A stretch of DNA of 64,000 bases, taken from assembly GCF_947488715.1 (NCBI RefSeq), contig NZ_CANLAG010000001.1:558001-622000 (forward strand), written 5' to 3'. Made by a program: the position numbers and the translations under genes. The notes under the pieces are model-generated. The model saw nothing but the letters and a program-made list of their open reading frames with translations. It made no database searches and was not told where the DNA came from. Shown in pieces: positions 43,160-52,330 of this stretch (the stretch's first letter is position 1; each line of letters starts with the position of its first letter). The stretch is from an uncultured Tateyamaria sp. Lineage in GTDB: Bacteria > Pseudomonadota > Alphaproteobacteria > Rhodobacterales > Rhodobacteraceae.

Positions 43160-44041
43160 ATGTCCCGCACCTTGCCCCCGCTCAACGCCCTGCGCGCCTT
43201 CGAGGCCGCCGCCCGCCACGAAAGCTTCAGCCGTGCCGCGGACGAGTTGGGCGTGAGCCACTCCGCCATCAGCCGCCACGTGCGCGGGCTCGAGGCCCGG
43301 CTGGGCGTGCACCTCTTCCGCGACGCCGCGCGCGGCGTGGCCCTGACCGCCGAAGGCAGCCACTATCTTCAGCGCATCACCCCCGCCTTCGACGTGATCG
43401 GTGAGGCGACCGAGGGGCTCGCCGACGCCCCCGCCGGGCGGGTCGTGGTCAACAGCGAACCGGTCTTCGCCACCAAGATCGTGATCCCCCTGCTGGCCAA
43501 GTTCCAACAGGACCTGCCGGGCATCGACCTGCGATTGGTGGGCTCCAACGAACTGGCCGACCTCGACCGCTACGAGGCCGACCTCGCCATCCGCTACGCC
43601 AAAACCGGCAGCCTCGACCAACCCTCCGATCTGCTAAGTGATGCGCCGATCTATCCGTTCACTGCGCCGGGATACCTCCCCAATGACACTCTGCGCCCAA
43701 ATGACCTGCTCGAACGCCTCCTCCTGCGCGACCGCGGCCCCAACATCTGGATCGACTGGGCCCGCATCGCGGGCTTCGATGTCGCCGTGCCCGACCCGCC
43801 GTGGCGCATGCGCGCGGCACTCGCACTCGAGGCGGCGGTGCACGGGGCGGGGATCTACCTCGGCGCGTCCGACGGCACCCATCTCGACGAAACCGCAGGC
43901 CGCCTCGTGCGGGTGTCGGATGTGGGCTTCCGCCAGGGGTCCTTCCACCTTCTGACCAGCGGCCAGGCCGGGCGGCGCAAGGCCGTGCGCCAGGTCCGCA
44001 CATGGCTGCTCGACCACACACAGGCACTGCGCAGCGCGTAA
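43160..44041 (+). CDS. LysR family regulator, GcvA-like
   Basis: LysR protein of the GcvA/AmpR branch (293 aa): LPPLNALRAFEAAARHESFS, then AADELGVSHSAISRHVRGLE and LGVHLFRDAARGVALTAEG. ATG 43160 gives the standard start; an upstream GTG at 43130 adds 10 residues. Target unknown; it is divergent from the DUF1127 gene and upstream of the atp operon. Confidence 0.9.
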   Translation: MSRTLPPLNALRAFEAAARHESFSRAADELGVSHSAISRHVRGLEARLGVHLFRDAARGVALTAEGSHYLQRITPAFDVIGEATEGLADAPAGRVVVNSEPVFATKIVIPLLAKFQQDLPGIDLRLVGSNELADLDRYEADLAIRYAKTGSLDQPSDLLSDAPIYPFTAPGYLPNDTLRPNDLLERLLLRDRGPNIWIDWARIAGFDVAVPDPPWRMRAALALEAAVHGAGIYLGASDGTHLDETAGRLVRVSDVGFRQGSFHLLTSGQAGRRKAVRQVRTWLLDHTQALRSA

Positions 44042-44184
44042 AATCAACCAAACGGTTGAATAAGCCAAAGCCCCGCAATCCGCCCCAAACACAGGGTGCG
44101 GCGCGGTGTCGCCCATCTTCATTGTTCCAAAAATATGCAAGAAAACAACGACCTAACACCATACCCCACACAGCAAGCAGCGCG

Positions 44185-44213
44185 TTGACTCACGCCCCCA
44201 CCCGACATATCCA
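44185..44213 (+). promoter_or_regulatory. Candidate promoter of the F0 ATP synthase operon
   Basis: TTGACT (44185-44190) and TATCCA (44208-44213) are separated by 17 bp, 31 bp ahead of atpI. The flanking 200 bp hold nothing else I can identify. Confidence 0.5.
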
Positions 44214-44244
44214 CCCTGTAATCCAAATTGCGGGACGAAGGTGT

Positions 44245-44580
44245 GTGACCGACCCTGATGACAAGGCCAAGATGGAGGCGCTCAGCGCCCGGATCGACGC
44301 CGTCAAAGAGGTGCACGCCCCCAAACCCCGCACGCCGGATCATCACTCTCAGGCCCAGCTGGCCTGGCGCATGGTGATCGAACTGGTGGCCGGTCTGGGG
44401 ATCGGGTTTGGCATGGGCTACGGGCTGGACGCCATCTTTGGCACCTCTCCATGGTTCATGATCGTGTTTATTTTTCTGGGCTTTGCGGCCGGCGTCAAAA
44501 CGATGATGCGCAGCGCCGAGGAAGTGCAGAGCCGACAAGCGGCCGAAATGGCCGAGGACGAGACCCACCCGAACGGGTGA
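44245..44580 (+). CDS. atpI: ATP synthase protein I
   Basis: Accessory membrane protein of F0 assembly (111 aa), with two helices around residues 45-65 and 70-92. [20 protein letters not shown] and [16 protein letters not shown] match AtpI. GTG 44245 starts [12 protein letters not shown], the normal N-terminus of the family in Rhodobacteraceae; ATG 44272 is an alternative. First gene of the F0 operon. Confidence 0.87.
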   Translation: MTDPDDKAKMEALSARIDAVKEVHAPKPRTPDHHSQAQLAWRMVIELVAGLGIGFGMGYGLDAIFGTSPWFMIVFIFLGFAAGVKTMMRSAEEVQSRQAAEMAEDETHPNG

Positions 44581-44599
44581 GACAAGTGGAGACAGCCGG

Positions 44600-45358
44600 A
44601 TGGCAGACGACGCAAAAGGTGGCGGTGGCCTCGAATTTCACCCGATGGATCAGTTCATCGTCAAACCGCTGTTTGGCGAGGTTGGCGACCCGGTTCACTG
44701 GTACACCATCACCAACGCGACCCTGTGGCTTGCACTGGCCGTACTGGCCATCATAGGCCTGATGGTCCTGACCACGTCCAAGCGCGCCGTCGTGCCGGGC
44801 CGTGGCCAGTCGATCGCCGAACTGATGTACGGCTTTGTCTACAAAATGGTCGAGGACGTGACGGGCAAGGACGGGATCAAGTACTTCCCCTATATCATGA
44901 CGCTGTTCATGTTCATCCTCTGCGCCAACTTCCTCGGGCTGATCCCGATGTCGTTCACCACCACGTCGCACATCGCCGTAACGGCCATCCTGGGCTTTGG
45001 CGTGTTCTTTGCCGTGACCATCCTCGGTTTCGTCAAGAACGGCGCGTCCTTCCTGGGCCTGTTCTGGGTGTCGAGCGCGCCGCTGCCGTTGCGCCCGGTG
45101 CTGGCGATCATCGAAATCATCTCGTATTTCGTCCGCCCGGTCAGCCACTCCATTCGTCTGGCGGGCAACATGATGGCCGGTCACGCCGTGCTCAAGGTGT
45201 TCGCGGGCTTTGCCCAGGTGGCGGCCATTGCGCCCGTCGCGATCATCGGCGTCATGGCGATCTACGGTCTCGAAGTGCTGGTGTCGGCCATTCAGGCCTA
45301 CGTCTTCACGATCCTCACATGCGTGTATCTCAAGGACGCACTGCACCCGCATCACTAA
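44600..45358 (+). CDS. atpB: ATP synthase F0 subunit a
   Basis: Proton-channel subunit (252 aa). [20 protein letters not shown] carries the essential arginine (Arg186) facing the c-ring. [21 protein letters not shown] is the conserved helix. Followed by a palindromic repeat and then atpE. Confidence 0.97.
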   Translation: MADDAKGGGGLEFHPMDQFIVKPLFGEVGDPVHWYTITNATLWLALAVLAIIGLMVLTTSKRAVVPGRGQSIAELMYGFVYKMVEDVTGKDGIKYFPYIMTLFMFILCANFLGLIPMSFTTTSHIAVTAILGFGVFFAVTILGFVKNGASFLGLFWVSSAPLPLRPVLAIIEIISYFVRPVSHSIRLAGNMMAGHAVLKVFAGFAQVAAIAPVAIIGVMAIYGLEVLVSAIQAYVFTILTCVYLKDALHPHH

Positions 45359-45363
45359 AGGTT

Positions 45364-45388
45364 TGGTGGGCAAATTGCCCACCCTACG
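45364..45388 (+). repeat. Intercistronic palindromic repeat, copy 5 (atpB-atpE)
   Basis: GGTGGGCAA (45365-45373) and TTGCCCACC (45375-45383) pair perfectly around one base, followed by CTACG. It begins 7 bp after the atpB stop. Confidence 0.8.
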
Positions 45389-45421
45389 AACATCAAACTT
45401 CCAATCGTAAGGAGAATTCTC

Positions 45422-45646
45422 ATGGAAGGTGAACTCGCACACATCGGCGCAGGCCTCGCAGCAATCGGTTCCGGCGCAGCCGCCATCGGTGTTGGTCACG
45501 TGGCTGGCAACTTCCTCGCCGGCGCCCTGCGCAACCCGTCGGCTGCTGCCGGCCAGACTGCTACTCTGTTCATCGGCATCGCCTTCGCAGAAGCCCTGGG
45601 GATCTTCTCGTTCCTCGTCGCTCTGCTGCTGATGTTCGCTGTCTAA
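45422..45646 (+). CDS. atpE: ATP synthase F0 subunit c
   Basis: Hairpin proteolipid of the rotor ring (74 aa). Two helices flank the RNPS loop at residues 37-40. Glu57 in [12 protein letters not shown] is the proton-carrying carboxylate. Preceded by AAGGAGA. A strong hairpin follows the stop. Confidence 0.97.
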   Translation: MEGELAHIGAGLAAIGSGAAAIGVGHVAGNFLAGALRNPSAAAGQTATLFIGIAFAEALGIFSFLVALLLMFAV

Positions 45647-45672
45647 GTCACTCTGAGACGCATTCCTTACGG

Positions 45673-45703
45673 TTGGGCGGCGTGACACCCTCACGCTGCC
45701 CAA
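45673..45703 (+). promoter_or_regulatory. Stable hairpin downstream of atpE
   Basis: TTGGGCGGCGTGA (45673-45685) pairs with TCACGCTGCCCAA (45691-45703), 13 bp with a single G-T pair, loop CACCC, and no T-tract. It probably stabilises or processes the atpE message, which is needed in large excess. Confidence 0.65.
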
Positions 45704-45760
45704 TGTAACGGCTTCGCATTTCGGCCCCGAATATCGGGCCACTCCAGAGGAACGACCGAT

Positions 45761-46297
45761 ATGGCAGAGAACACAAACGCCCTGGGCGAAGTTGCAGTAG
45801 GCGCCCCTCCGGGCATGCCGCAACTCGACATTGGCACTTTCGACAACCAGGTCTTCTGGTTGCTGATCACGCTTGTCGCGATCTATTTCGTGCTGTCGCG
45901 CGTGGCCCTGCCACGGATCGCGGCCATTCTGGCGGAACGCCAGGGCACAATCACAAATGACATCGCCGCCGCCGAGGACCTCAAGGCCAAGGCAGAGGCC
46001 GCCGAAGCCGCCTATGACAAAGCACTGGCAGACGCCCGTGCCGAGGCACAGCGCATCGCAGGCGAAACCAAGGCTGCCATTCAGGCGGACCTCGACGTCG
46101 CCATCGAAAAGGCAGACGCAGACATCGCGGCCAAGGCTGCCGAGAGCGAAAAGGCCATTGCCGAAATTCGCGCCGGTGCCATGGATGCCGTGGCCGAAGT
46201 GGCCAAGGACACCGCACAGGAAATCGTCGCCGCCATGGGTGGCAAGGCCGACGCCAAAGCGGTTGCCGCTGCGGTCGACAGCCGGATGAAGGGATAA
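45761..46297 (+). CDS. atpX: ATP synthase F0 subunit b'
   Basis: Peripheral stalk subunit (178 aa). A single N-terminal helix, [21 protein letters not shown], is followed by a long Ala/Glu/Lys-rich coiled coil. The pairing of b' with a separate b subunit is typical of Rhodobacteraceae and other photosynthetic lineages. It is 5 bp upstream of atpF. Confidence 0.94.
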   Translation: MAENTNALGEVAVGAPPGMPQLDIGTFDNQVFWLLITLVAIYFVLSRVALPRIAAILAERQGTITNDIAAAEDLKAKAEAAEAAYDKALADARAEAQRIAGETKAAIQADLDVAIEKADADIAAKAAESEKAIAEIRAGAMDAVAEVAKDTAQEIVAAMGGKADAKAVAAAVDSRMKG

Positions 46298-46302
46298 GGC
46301 AC

Positions 46303-46866
46303 ATGCGCAACATCTTTGCATCCGCCACGGCTCTGACCCTGCTGGCCAGCCCTGCGCTCGCCGCCAAGGGACCGTTCCTGAGCCTCGCCAACACCGACTT
46401 CATCGTGTTGGTGGCGTTCATCCTGTTCGTCGGCGTCCTGTTCTACTTCAAGGTGCCGGGTATGCTGTCGCGCATGCTCGACGACCGCGCCTCGGGCATT
46501 CAGTCCGAGATCGACGAGGCCCGCGCCCTGCGCGAAGAGGCGCAAACGCTTCTGGCCTCCTACGAGCGCAAGCAGAAAGAAGTGCAGGCGCAGGCAGACA
46601 AGATTGTGGCCCAGGCCAAGACCGACGCCGAAGCCGCTGCGGAACAGGCCCGTGCCGACCTGGCGCGCTCCATCGAACGCCGTGTTGCCGCTGCCGAGGA
46701 CCAGATCGCCTCTGCCGAAGCAGGCGCTGTCAAAGAGGTCCGTGACACAGCCGCAACCATGGCTGTGCAGGTGGCCCGTGAGGTGATCGCCAAGCAGATG
46801 ACCGCAACCGACGGCAACAAGCTGATCGACGCGGCCATTGCCGAAGTGGACACGCGGCTGCACTAA
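46303..46866 (+). CDS. atpF: ATP synthase F0 subunit b
   Basis: Second stalk subunit (187 aa). The N-terminus resembles a cleavable leader ([12 protein letters not shown]), then the membrane helix [22 protein letters not shown] and a long coiled coil. Last gene of the operon, followed by a clear terminator. The F1 genes are not in this window. Confidence 0.94.
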   Translation: MRNIFASATALTLLASPALAAKGPFLSLANTDFIVLVAFILFVGVLFYFKVPGMLSRMLDDRASGIQSEIDEARALREEAQTLLASYERKQKEVQAQADKIVAQAKTDAEAAAEQARADLARSIERRVAAAEDQIASAEAGAVKEVRDTAATMAVQVAREVIAKQMTATDGNKLIDAAIAEVDTRLH

Positions 46867-46892
46867 GCGCAGTCAAATCTAAGATTCTGATG

Positions 46893-46919
46893 AAACCCGG
46901 CCAGTGCGCCGGGTTTTTT
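46893..46919 (+). terminator. Terminator of the F0 operon
   Basis: AAACCCGGC (46893-46901) pairs with GCCGGGTTT (46908-46916) over a 6-nt loop, and six T residues follow. Confidence 0.9.
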
Positions 46920-46931
46920 CGTGGCCCCGTT

Positions 46932-47699
46932 TCAGCCGCCGGTTTCGTGGTCCAGACGTTGACGCGCCACATCCTCGTTCCGGTCCGCCGTGACCTGATC
47001 GCGCAATGCCCGCTCCACATAGTCCAGATGCGCGTGAACCGCGGCGCGCGCACCTTCCGGGTCGCGGGTTTGCAATGCGGCATTGATCGCGCGGTGCTGA
47101 TCCAGCAGGGCCTGCCGCGTCGTGCGCTGTTTGAACATGACCTGCCGGTTGTAGAACACGCCGTCTCTCAGCAACTGGTACATCGACCGCATCATGTGCA
47201 GCATGATGACGTTGTGGCTGGCCTCGATGATCGCCATGTGAAACTGCGCGTCCAGCCGCGCCTCTTCGTCGCTGTTGCGCTTGGGATGGGCGGCCTCCAT
47301 CTTTTCGAATACGGCCTGCACCACGGCCAGATCCGTATCCGACGCCAGCCGCGCGGCGCGCTCGGCGGCCAGCCCCTCCATGTCCCTGCGAAAGCTCAGG
47401 TAATCGAACACCGCCTCGTCATGGCGGGCAAAGAGCTCGGTCAACGCAGGCGCAAAGGCCGACCCCAGCACATCCGCGACAAAGATCCCCGCACCGGGCC
47501 GCGTGGCCAGCAACCCGCTGTCCTGCAAGGTGCCAATCGCATCGCGCAGCGACGGGCGCGACACGCCCATCCGCTCGGCCAGCTCCCGTTCGGGCGGCAG
47601 GCGTTCACCGGGGCGCAGAATACCGCGTAAAATCAACTGCTCGATCTGACGGATCACCGCCGAAGACAGCTTTTCCGGTTGCACAGGGCGAAAGGGCAT
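46932..47699 (-). CDS. GntR family regulator, FadR/FCD subfamily
   Basis: Winged-helix plus FCD-domain regulator (255 aa): LRPGERLPPERELAERMGVSRPSLRDAIG is the HTH (core PPERELAERMGVSRPSLRDA). The all-helical FCD domain follows from about residue 85 with metal-ligand style DAQFHMAIIEASHN. ATG 47699 has GGAG 6 bp upstream and leaves the operator in the leader. ATG 47726 lies inside the operator and lacks a ribosome site, so it is rejected. PdhR/LldR-like effector sensing is likely; the effector is unknown. Confidence 0.9.
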   Translation of the reverse strand: MPFRPVQPEKLSSAVIRQIEQLILRGILRPGERLPPERELAERMGVSRPSLRDAIGTLQDSGLLATRPGAGIFVADVLGSAFAPALTELFARHDEAVFDYLSFRRDMEGLAAERAARLASDTDLAVVQAVFEKMEAAHPKRNSDEEARLDAQFHMAIIEASHNVIMLHMMRSMYQLLRDGVFYNRQVMFKQRTTRQALLDQHRAINAALQTRDPEGARAAVHAHLDYVERALRDQVTADRNEDVARQRLDHETGG

Positions 47700-47715
47700 C
47701 GGCGCTCCACTGATT

Positions 47716-47742
47716 GAATTGGTCATTTTGTATGACCAATTC
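47716..47742. promoter_or_regulatory. Perfect 11-bp dyad upstream of the FadR-type GntR gene
   Basis: GAATTGGTCAT (47716-47726) and ATGACCAATTC (47732-47742) pair exactly over TTTGT. The core TGGTC/GACCA is typical of FadR-subfamily sites. Its position next to the regulator gene suggests autoregulation. Confidence 0.75.
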
Positions 47743-47756
47743 GGCGTGGGCGCAAT

Positions 47757-48860
47757 CTACATCCAGCGGCGCGGGTCCACGGCCTGACCGGTGCGCGCGC
47801 TCTCTTGCGCGGCGATCCCCATGGCCACGGCGGCCCAGCCATCGGCCAGCGTCACCTCGGGCGTGCCGTCGCCGCGCACCATCGCCACGAATTTCTGGTG
47901 CTGATAGAACGTCGATCCATTGTGATCGCCCGCATCCAGCAATGTGGGGTCCACGGGGATGTCATGCACGACCGGCCCCTGCGGATGGCGCGGCGATGTC
48001 ACCAGCTTCGCCACGGGGGCCGGCCCCAGATGCTCCGGCCAGAACCGCCCCGGTCCGGGCACAAAGGCTTCGATCTTGCCCACTGGCCCCACCGCGGACA
48101 GCTCCTCTTGATAGGCGGACCCTTCGGCGAACATGCACAGCTCCAGCATCGCCCGCGCGCCATTGTCGAAATCAACCAGCACGTACCCGCTGTCGATGAT
48201 GTCCGGCACCTCGCCGTCGTAACGCTCGTCCAGATGGTTCACCGCCTGCGCGGCTGATGCCATGACCCGCACCGGATCGGCCTGCAACCCGTGCCGCATC
48301 AGGTCAAAGAAATGGCAGCATTTCTCGACAAAGGTGCCGCCCGTATACCGGTTGAACCGGTTCCAGTCGCCGACCTTCTCCAAAAAGGGAAAGCGGTGCT
48401 CGCGGATGCTGAATTGTTTGATGCCGCCCGTGGCCTCTGCGGCCTTGGTCAGGAATTCCGTGACCACGGGCATATAACGGTACTCCATCGCGACCCAGAC
48501 CGGATGCGGATAGCTGTCTCGGAACGCAGCCAGCTTGGCCACATCCTCGGGGTCGGTGAACAACGGCTTTTCCACCAGCAGGGGCAGGGGGCGCGTGGCC
48601 GCGATCTCTTCCATCTGTGCCACGTGGCAGAAATTGGGGCTGACGATCAGCAGGCAGTCAAGGTCTTCCACCGCCAGCAACTCCGCCACCGATCCTACCC
48701 GCGTGGCGGCGGGTGCAATCGCCAGGGCGCGCGCCGCCATCTCGTCGTCCGGCTCGTAAAAGGCGCCAACGGTGGCGTCGGGCAACAGGGCAATGTTGCG
48801 CATATGCTCTTGCCCCATCATGCCGCATCCGATGATGCCATAGGTGATGTGCTGTGCCAT
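47757..48860 (-). CDS. Gfo/Idh/MocA family oxidoreductase
   Basis: NAD(P)-dependent sugar/inositol-type dehydrogenase (367 aa). The Rossmann motif GIIGCGMMGQEH lies at residues 8-19, and LLVEKPLFTD is the EKP signature. Active-site KCCHFFDLMRHG matches the family H-x-x-D pattern. It lies upstream of the FadR-type regulator and downstream of the HutC-type regulator on the same strand. Substrate unknown; sugar acids or inositols are usual. Confidence 0.88.
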   Translation of the reverse strand: MAQHITYGIIGCGMMGQEHMRNIALLPDATVGAFYEPDDEMAARALAIAPAATRVGSVAELLAVEDLDCLLIVSPNFCHVAQMEEIAATRPLPLLVEKPLFTDPEDVAKLAAFRDSYPHPVWVAMEYRYMPVVTEFLTKAAEATGGIKQFSIREHRFPFLEKVGDWNRFNRYTGGTFVEKCCHFFDLMRHGLQADPVRVMASAAQAVNHLDERYDGEVPDIIDSGYVLVDFDNGARAMLELCMFAEGSAYQEELSAVGPVGKIEAFVPGPGRFWPEHLGPAPVAKLVTSPRHPQGPVVHDIPVDPTLLDAGDHNGSTFYQHQKFVAMVRGDGTPEVTLADGWAAVAMGIAAQESARTGQAVDPRRWM

Positions 48861-48872
48861 GGGTGGCGTTCC

Positions 48873-49583
48873 TTACTTCAATCGTTGGACATAAACCGCG
48901 CGGGCCGGATCGTACCAGGTGCGCGAAAATTCGATGGGGGCGGGCGGATCGGACCAGGACAGCCGCTCGATATACCCCACGGCGTCGCCGGGGCGCGGGC
49001 CATAGGCATCCGGTGCCCAATCCGGCACCGGGCCCAGCGACACGCGGTCCTCGGCGCGCTGGATCCACAGGCCCAGATCCTTGCGATAGGTGGCATAAAG
49101 GGATTCGGACATCGTCGCCTCCGACACGATTCCCGCATCCGCATCCAGCCAGATCTCCTCGACGCCCATGATTGTGTCATTCAGCGACCGCAACCGCCGG
49201 ATGCGAGTCGCTCGTGTCGCCGTGCCGAAGGTCGGCAAATCGGCGGGCTTGTCCATCACATCCACCGACAGCACCTGCGCCCGCGGCAGGCCCCCGCCCT
49301 CCAGCAGTTCCAGCCGGAACATCGCGTATACGGTGCCGGTATCCCCGCCCGCGCGCACATAGTTGCCCGACCCCTGCACGCTTTCGATCAGACCCTTTTC
49401 GCCCATATCCCGCAGGGATTTGCGCAAGGTGCCGACACTCACGCCCAGCTCCGCCGCCATGTCCCGCTCGGGGGGCAACCGCTCGCCGTCAATCAGCCGC
49501 CCGGCCACGATATCCCGCGTCAACAGCTCGGCGATCTGCACATAGATCGGCAGCGACTGGGGGGATTGGCGGGGGCTGGTCAT
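48873..49583 (-). CDS. GntR family regulator, HutC/UTRA subfamily
   Basis: Regulator of 236 aa. The HTH is LPPERDMAAELGVSVGTLRKSL, and the UTRA ligand domain follows from about residue 90. ATG 49583 is used; the longer frame to 49703 runs across the divergent promoter. Twelve bp separate it from the Gfo/Idh gene, so they form one unit, divergent from the LLM monooxygenase cluster it probably controls. Confidence 0.88.
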   Translation of the reverse strand: MTSPRQSPQSLPIYVQIAELLTRDIVAGRLIDGERLPPERDMAAELGVSVGTLRKSLRDMGEKGLIESVQGSGNYVRAGGDTGTVYAMFRLELLEGGGLPRAQVLSVDVMDKPADLPTFGTATRATRIRRLRSLNDTIMGVEEIWLDADAGIVSEATMSESLYATYRKDLGLWIQRAEDRVSLGPVPDWAPDAYGPRPGDAVGYIERLSWSDPPAPIEFSRTWYDPARAVYVQRLK

Positions 49584-49620
49584 AGGATGCGGCGACGTGG
49601 CGTTTTGAAAATTGATACAC

Positions 49621-49638
49621 CATTGATCTACATCAATG
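49621..49638. promoter_or_regulatory. Operator-like dyad between HutC-type gntR and the LLM gene
   Basis: CATTGAT (49621-49627) and ATCAATG (49632-49638) form a perfect dyad over CTAC in the divergent gap. Confidence 0.55.
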
Positions 49639-49683
49639 ACAGTGTTACGCAAGGGGCAAGTTGAAGCGAATGAAAGACCGAAG

Positions 49684-50838
49684 ATGACAGTCGTCCCCAT
49701 CACCTCCCCAGACCTCGACGCGGCCGAAGTGTCGTGGTTCTCGGCGCTTTGCTCGGACGACTACCAGTTCCTCGGCGTGCCGGATGGCGATTTGCGCTCG
49801 TCCTGGGCGCATTGTTCCGACATCGTACGCGAGGCCGAGGCTCAAGGCTTCCGCAACATCCTGTGCCCGTCCTCCTATCAGGTCGGTCAGGACACGCTGT
49901 CCTTTGTCGCGGGCTGTGCCCCCATCACGTCGAAGATTAACCTGCTGGCCGCCGTCCGCTGTGGCGAGATGCAGCCCATCATGCTCGCCCGCACCATCGC
50001 TACACTCGACCACATGCTCGAGGGGCGGCTGACGGTCAACATCATCTCGTCCGACTTCCCCGGTGAAAAGGCCGACAGTGATTACCGCTACCAACGCTCG
50101 CGCGAGGTGGTCGAGATTCTGAAACAGGCCTGGACCCAGGACGAGATCAACTACGCGGGCGAAGTCTACAACTTCTCCGGCCTCACCACCGACCCGGTGC
50201 GCCCCTACCAAACCGGTGGCCCGCTCCTTTACTTCGGCGGCTACTCGCCCTCTGCGCTGGAACTCTGCGGCCAGCACTGCGACGTCTACCTCATGTGGCC
50301 CGAGCCACAGGAAAATCTGGCAGGGCGGATGCGCGACGTGAATGCCGTGGCCGAGAAATACAACCGCACGCTGGATTACGGCCTGCGTGTCCACATGATC
50401 GTCCGCGACACCGAGGCCGAGGCCCGCGAATACGCCGACTACATCGTGTCGAAACTGGATGACGAATACGGCCAGCTGATCCGCGACCGCGCACTGGACT
50501 CGACGTCCCTTGGCGTCGCGCATCAGGCCAAGGCCCGCGAACTGGCGGACAAGTTCGGCTATGTGGAGCCAAACCTCTGGACCGGCGTGGGCCGGGCGCG
50601 CTCTGGCTGCGGTGCCGCCCTTGTCGGCTCCACCGATCAGGTCATGTCCAAGATCGAAGAGTACCAGAAAATGGGCATCCGCGCCTTCATCTTCTCGGGC
50701 TACCCCCACATCGACGAGGCAAAACATTTCGGCGCGCGCGTCATGCCGCACTTGAAAACCTGTTCGCTGCCCCATGCTTATGGCCGGGTGCCCGCACAGG
50801 CACCTGCAACACCCCTTGCCGCAGGAGAGCGCCGCTAA
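49684..50838 (+). CDS. LLM-class flavin-dependent monooxygenase (SsuD-like)
   Basis: FMNH2-dependent TIM-barrel monooxygenase (384 aa). RLTVNIISSDFPGEKADSDY and GPLLYFGGYSPSALELCGQHCDVYL resemble alkanesulfonate monooxygenase SsuD. ATG 49684 avoids the dyad that contains the upstream ATG 49636, although the ribosome site GAAAG is weak. The next genes encode an aldo-keto reductase and a flavin reductase, giving a complete two-component system. Substrate unknown; a sulfonate, N-substituted carboxylate or ketone is possible. Confidence 0.87.
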   Translation: MTVVPITSPDLDAAEVSWFSALCSDDYQFLGVPDGDLRSSWAHCSDIVREAEAQGFRNILCPSSYQVGQDTLSFVAGCAPITSKINLLAAVRCGEMQPIMLARTIATLDHMLEGRLTVNIISSDFPGEKADSDYRYQRSREVVEILKQAWTQDEINYAGEVYNFSGLTTDPVRPYQTGGPLLYFGGYSPSALELCGQHCDVYLMWPEPQENLAGRMRDVNAVAEKYNRTLDYGLRVHMIVRDTEAEAREYADYIVSKLDDEYGQLIRDRALDSTSLGVAHQAKARELADKFGYVEPNLWTGVGRARSGCGAALVGSTDQVMSKIEEYQKMGIRAFIFSGYPHIDEAKHFGARVMPHLKTCSLPHAYGRVPAQAPATPLAAGERR

Positions 50839-51728
50839 TGGACCGCGTCCAACTATCCGACACCCTGAATTTTTCCCGCATCGTCTATGGCATGTGGCGT
50901 CTGGCCGATGACACGGACACCTCCGTGGCGCATGTGCAGGCCAAGATCCACGCCTGCCTCGATCAGGGCATCACCACCTTCGATCAGGCCGACATCTACG
51001 GCGGCTACGTGGCCGAGGCCGTGCTGGGCGAGGCCCTGCGCGCCGACACTGCCCTGCGGTCCAAGATGGAGATCGTGACCAAATGCGACATCGTGGCCCC
51101 AGTGGGCCGCTATGCCGATGCGCCGGTCAAATATTACGACACCTCCCGCGCCCACATCATGCAGAGCATCGAAAACTCCCTGCGCGATATGGCGATTGAC
51201 CACATCGACTTGCTGCTGATCCACCGTCCCGACCCGTTCATGGACCACCATGAAACAGGGGCCGCGCTGGACGAGGCCGTGGCGAGCGGAAAGGTCGGTG
51301 CCGTAGGCGTGTCGAACTTCCGCCCCTGGGATTGGTCCCTGCTGCAATCAGCGATGAAAACCCCGCTGGTCACTAACCAGATCGAGATTTCGCTCAGCGC
51401 GATCGACCCCTTCACCAATGGCGATCTGGCCTTCCACCAACAGCACGGCCAACCCCTGATGGCATGGTCGCCCTTGGGCGGCGGCGGGCTGATGACGGGC
51501 GGCGACAAACTGCACGCCGTCATGGACGAGATTGCCAGCGCCAATGGCGTGGACCGCGCCGCCGTGGCGACCGCGTTCCTGCTGGCGCATCCCGCACATA
51601 TCATCCCGGTCATGGGCACCAACAACATCGACCGGATCAAGAACATCGGCGCAGCGACCAATGTGACGCTCGACCGACCCACATGGTTCCGTCTCTACGA
51701 GGCGGCGCTTGGACACGAGGTGGCCTGA
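50838..51728 (+). CDS. Aldo/keto reductase
   Basis: NADPH-dependent (beta/alpha)8 reductase (296 aa) of the YdhF type. The catalytic set is in TFDQADIYGGY (Asp, Tyr), VTKCDI (Lys) and LLLIHRPDPF (His). VPVMGTNNIDRI-like IIPVMGTNNIDRIKNI binds cofactor. It begins inside the LLM stop as TAATG and ends overlapping the next gene as TGATG. It could reduce the aldehyde or ketone released by the monooxygenase. Confidence 0.92.
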   Translation: MDRVQLSDTLNFSRIVYGMWRLADDTDTSVAHVQAKIHACLDQGITTFDQADIYGGYVAEAVLGEALRADTALRSKMEIVTKCDIVAPVGRYADAPVKYYDTSRAHIMQSIENSLRDMAIDHIDLLLIHRPDPFMDHHETGAALDEAVASGKVGAVGVSNFRPWDWSLLQSAMKTPLVTNQIEISLSAIDPFTNGDLAFHQQHGQPLMAWSPLGGGGLMTGGDKLHAVMDEIASANGVDRAAVATAFLLAHPAHIIPVMGTNNIDRIKNIGAATNVTLDRPTWFRLYEAALGHEVA

Positions 51729-52240
51729 TGACAATGCAAAGCCCGAACCAACCGACTGTGTTTTCCCCCGACGCCGACAGCAGCCGCCAGCTGCGCGACG
51801 CCTTCGGCAAATTCGCGACCGGCATCACGGTCATCACCGCCCCCAGCGCAGACGGCCCGGTCGCCATAGTCGCCAACAGCTTTTCGTCCGTGTCGCTGGA
51901 TCCCGCACTGGTGCTGTGGTCCGTCGACCGCGGCGCGCGCCGCTTTCCCTATTTCGAGGCGGCGGACCACTACGCGATCCACGTGCTGGCGGCAGAACAG
52001 CAGGACGTATGCAGCCTGGCTGCGCGCAACGCCCACATGCTGAACGACCACCCCCACACGCTTAACGCTGATGGAGTGCCGTTGATTGATCATTGCCTTG
52101 CGCGGTTCGAATGTCGCAGGGTGGCTGCACATGACGCGGGCGACCACGTCATCATCGTGGGCCAGGTCCAGCGCACCGAAATGCGCGATGGCCAGCCGCT
52201 CACATTCTTTGCCGGCCAGTTCGGCAGCCTATCCAGCTAG
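51728..52240 (+). CDS. Flavin reductase family protein
   Basis: FMN reductase domain (170 aa), HpaC/RutF type: LRDAFGKFATGITVITA and VANSFSSVSLDPALVLWSVD, with IVGQVQRTEM near the end. It supplies FMNH2 and is the expected partner of the LLM monooxygenase. ATG 51728 overlaps the aldo-keto reductase stop. About 90 bp separate it from the TRAP genes. Confidence 0.92.
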   Translation: MTMQSPNQPTVFSPDADSSRQLRDAFGKFATGITVITAPSADGPVAIVANSFSSVSLDPALVLWSVDRGARRFPYFEAADHYAIHVLAAEQQDVCSLAARNAHMLNDHPHTLNADGVPLIDHCLARFECRRVAAHDAGDHVIIVGQVQRTEMRDGQPLTFFAGQFGSLSS

Positions 52241-52330
52241 GACAGGCCCAATACCCGCCCGCGGGGTGAAAGCGGAAAATGGGCCACGGCAGAACAAACT
52301 GCCGGGCGACCGACAAAGGGAGGGCCCGCA

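Noticed and set aside
44495-46321. Minus-strand 608-codon frame opposite the F0 operon
   Set aside because: Antisense of atpB, atpE and atpX, which are certain.
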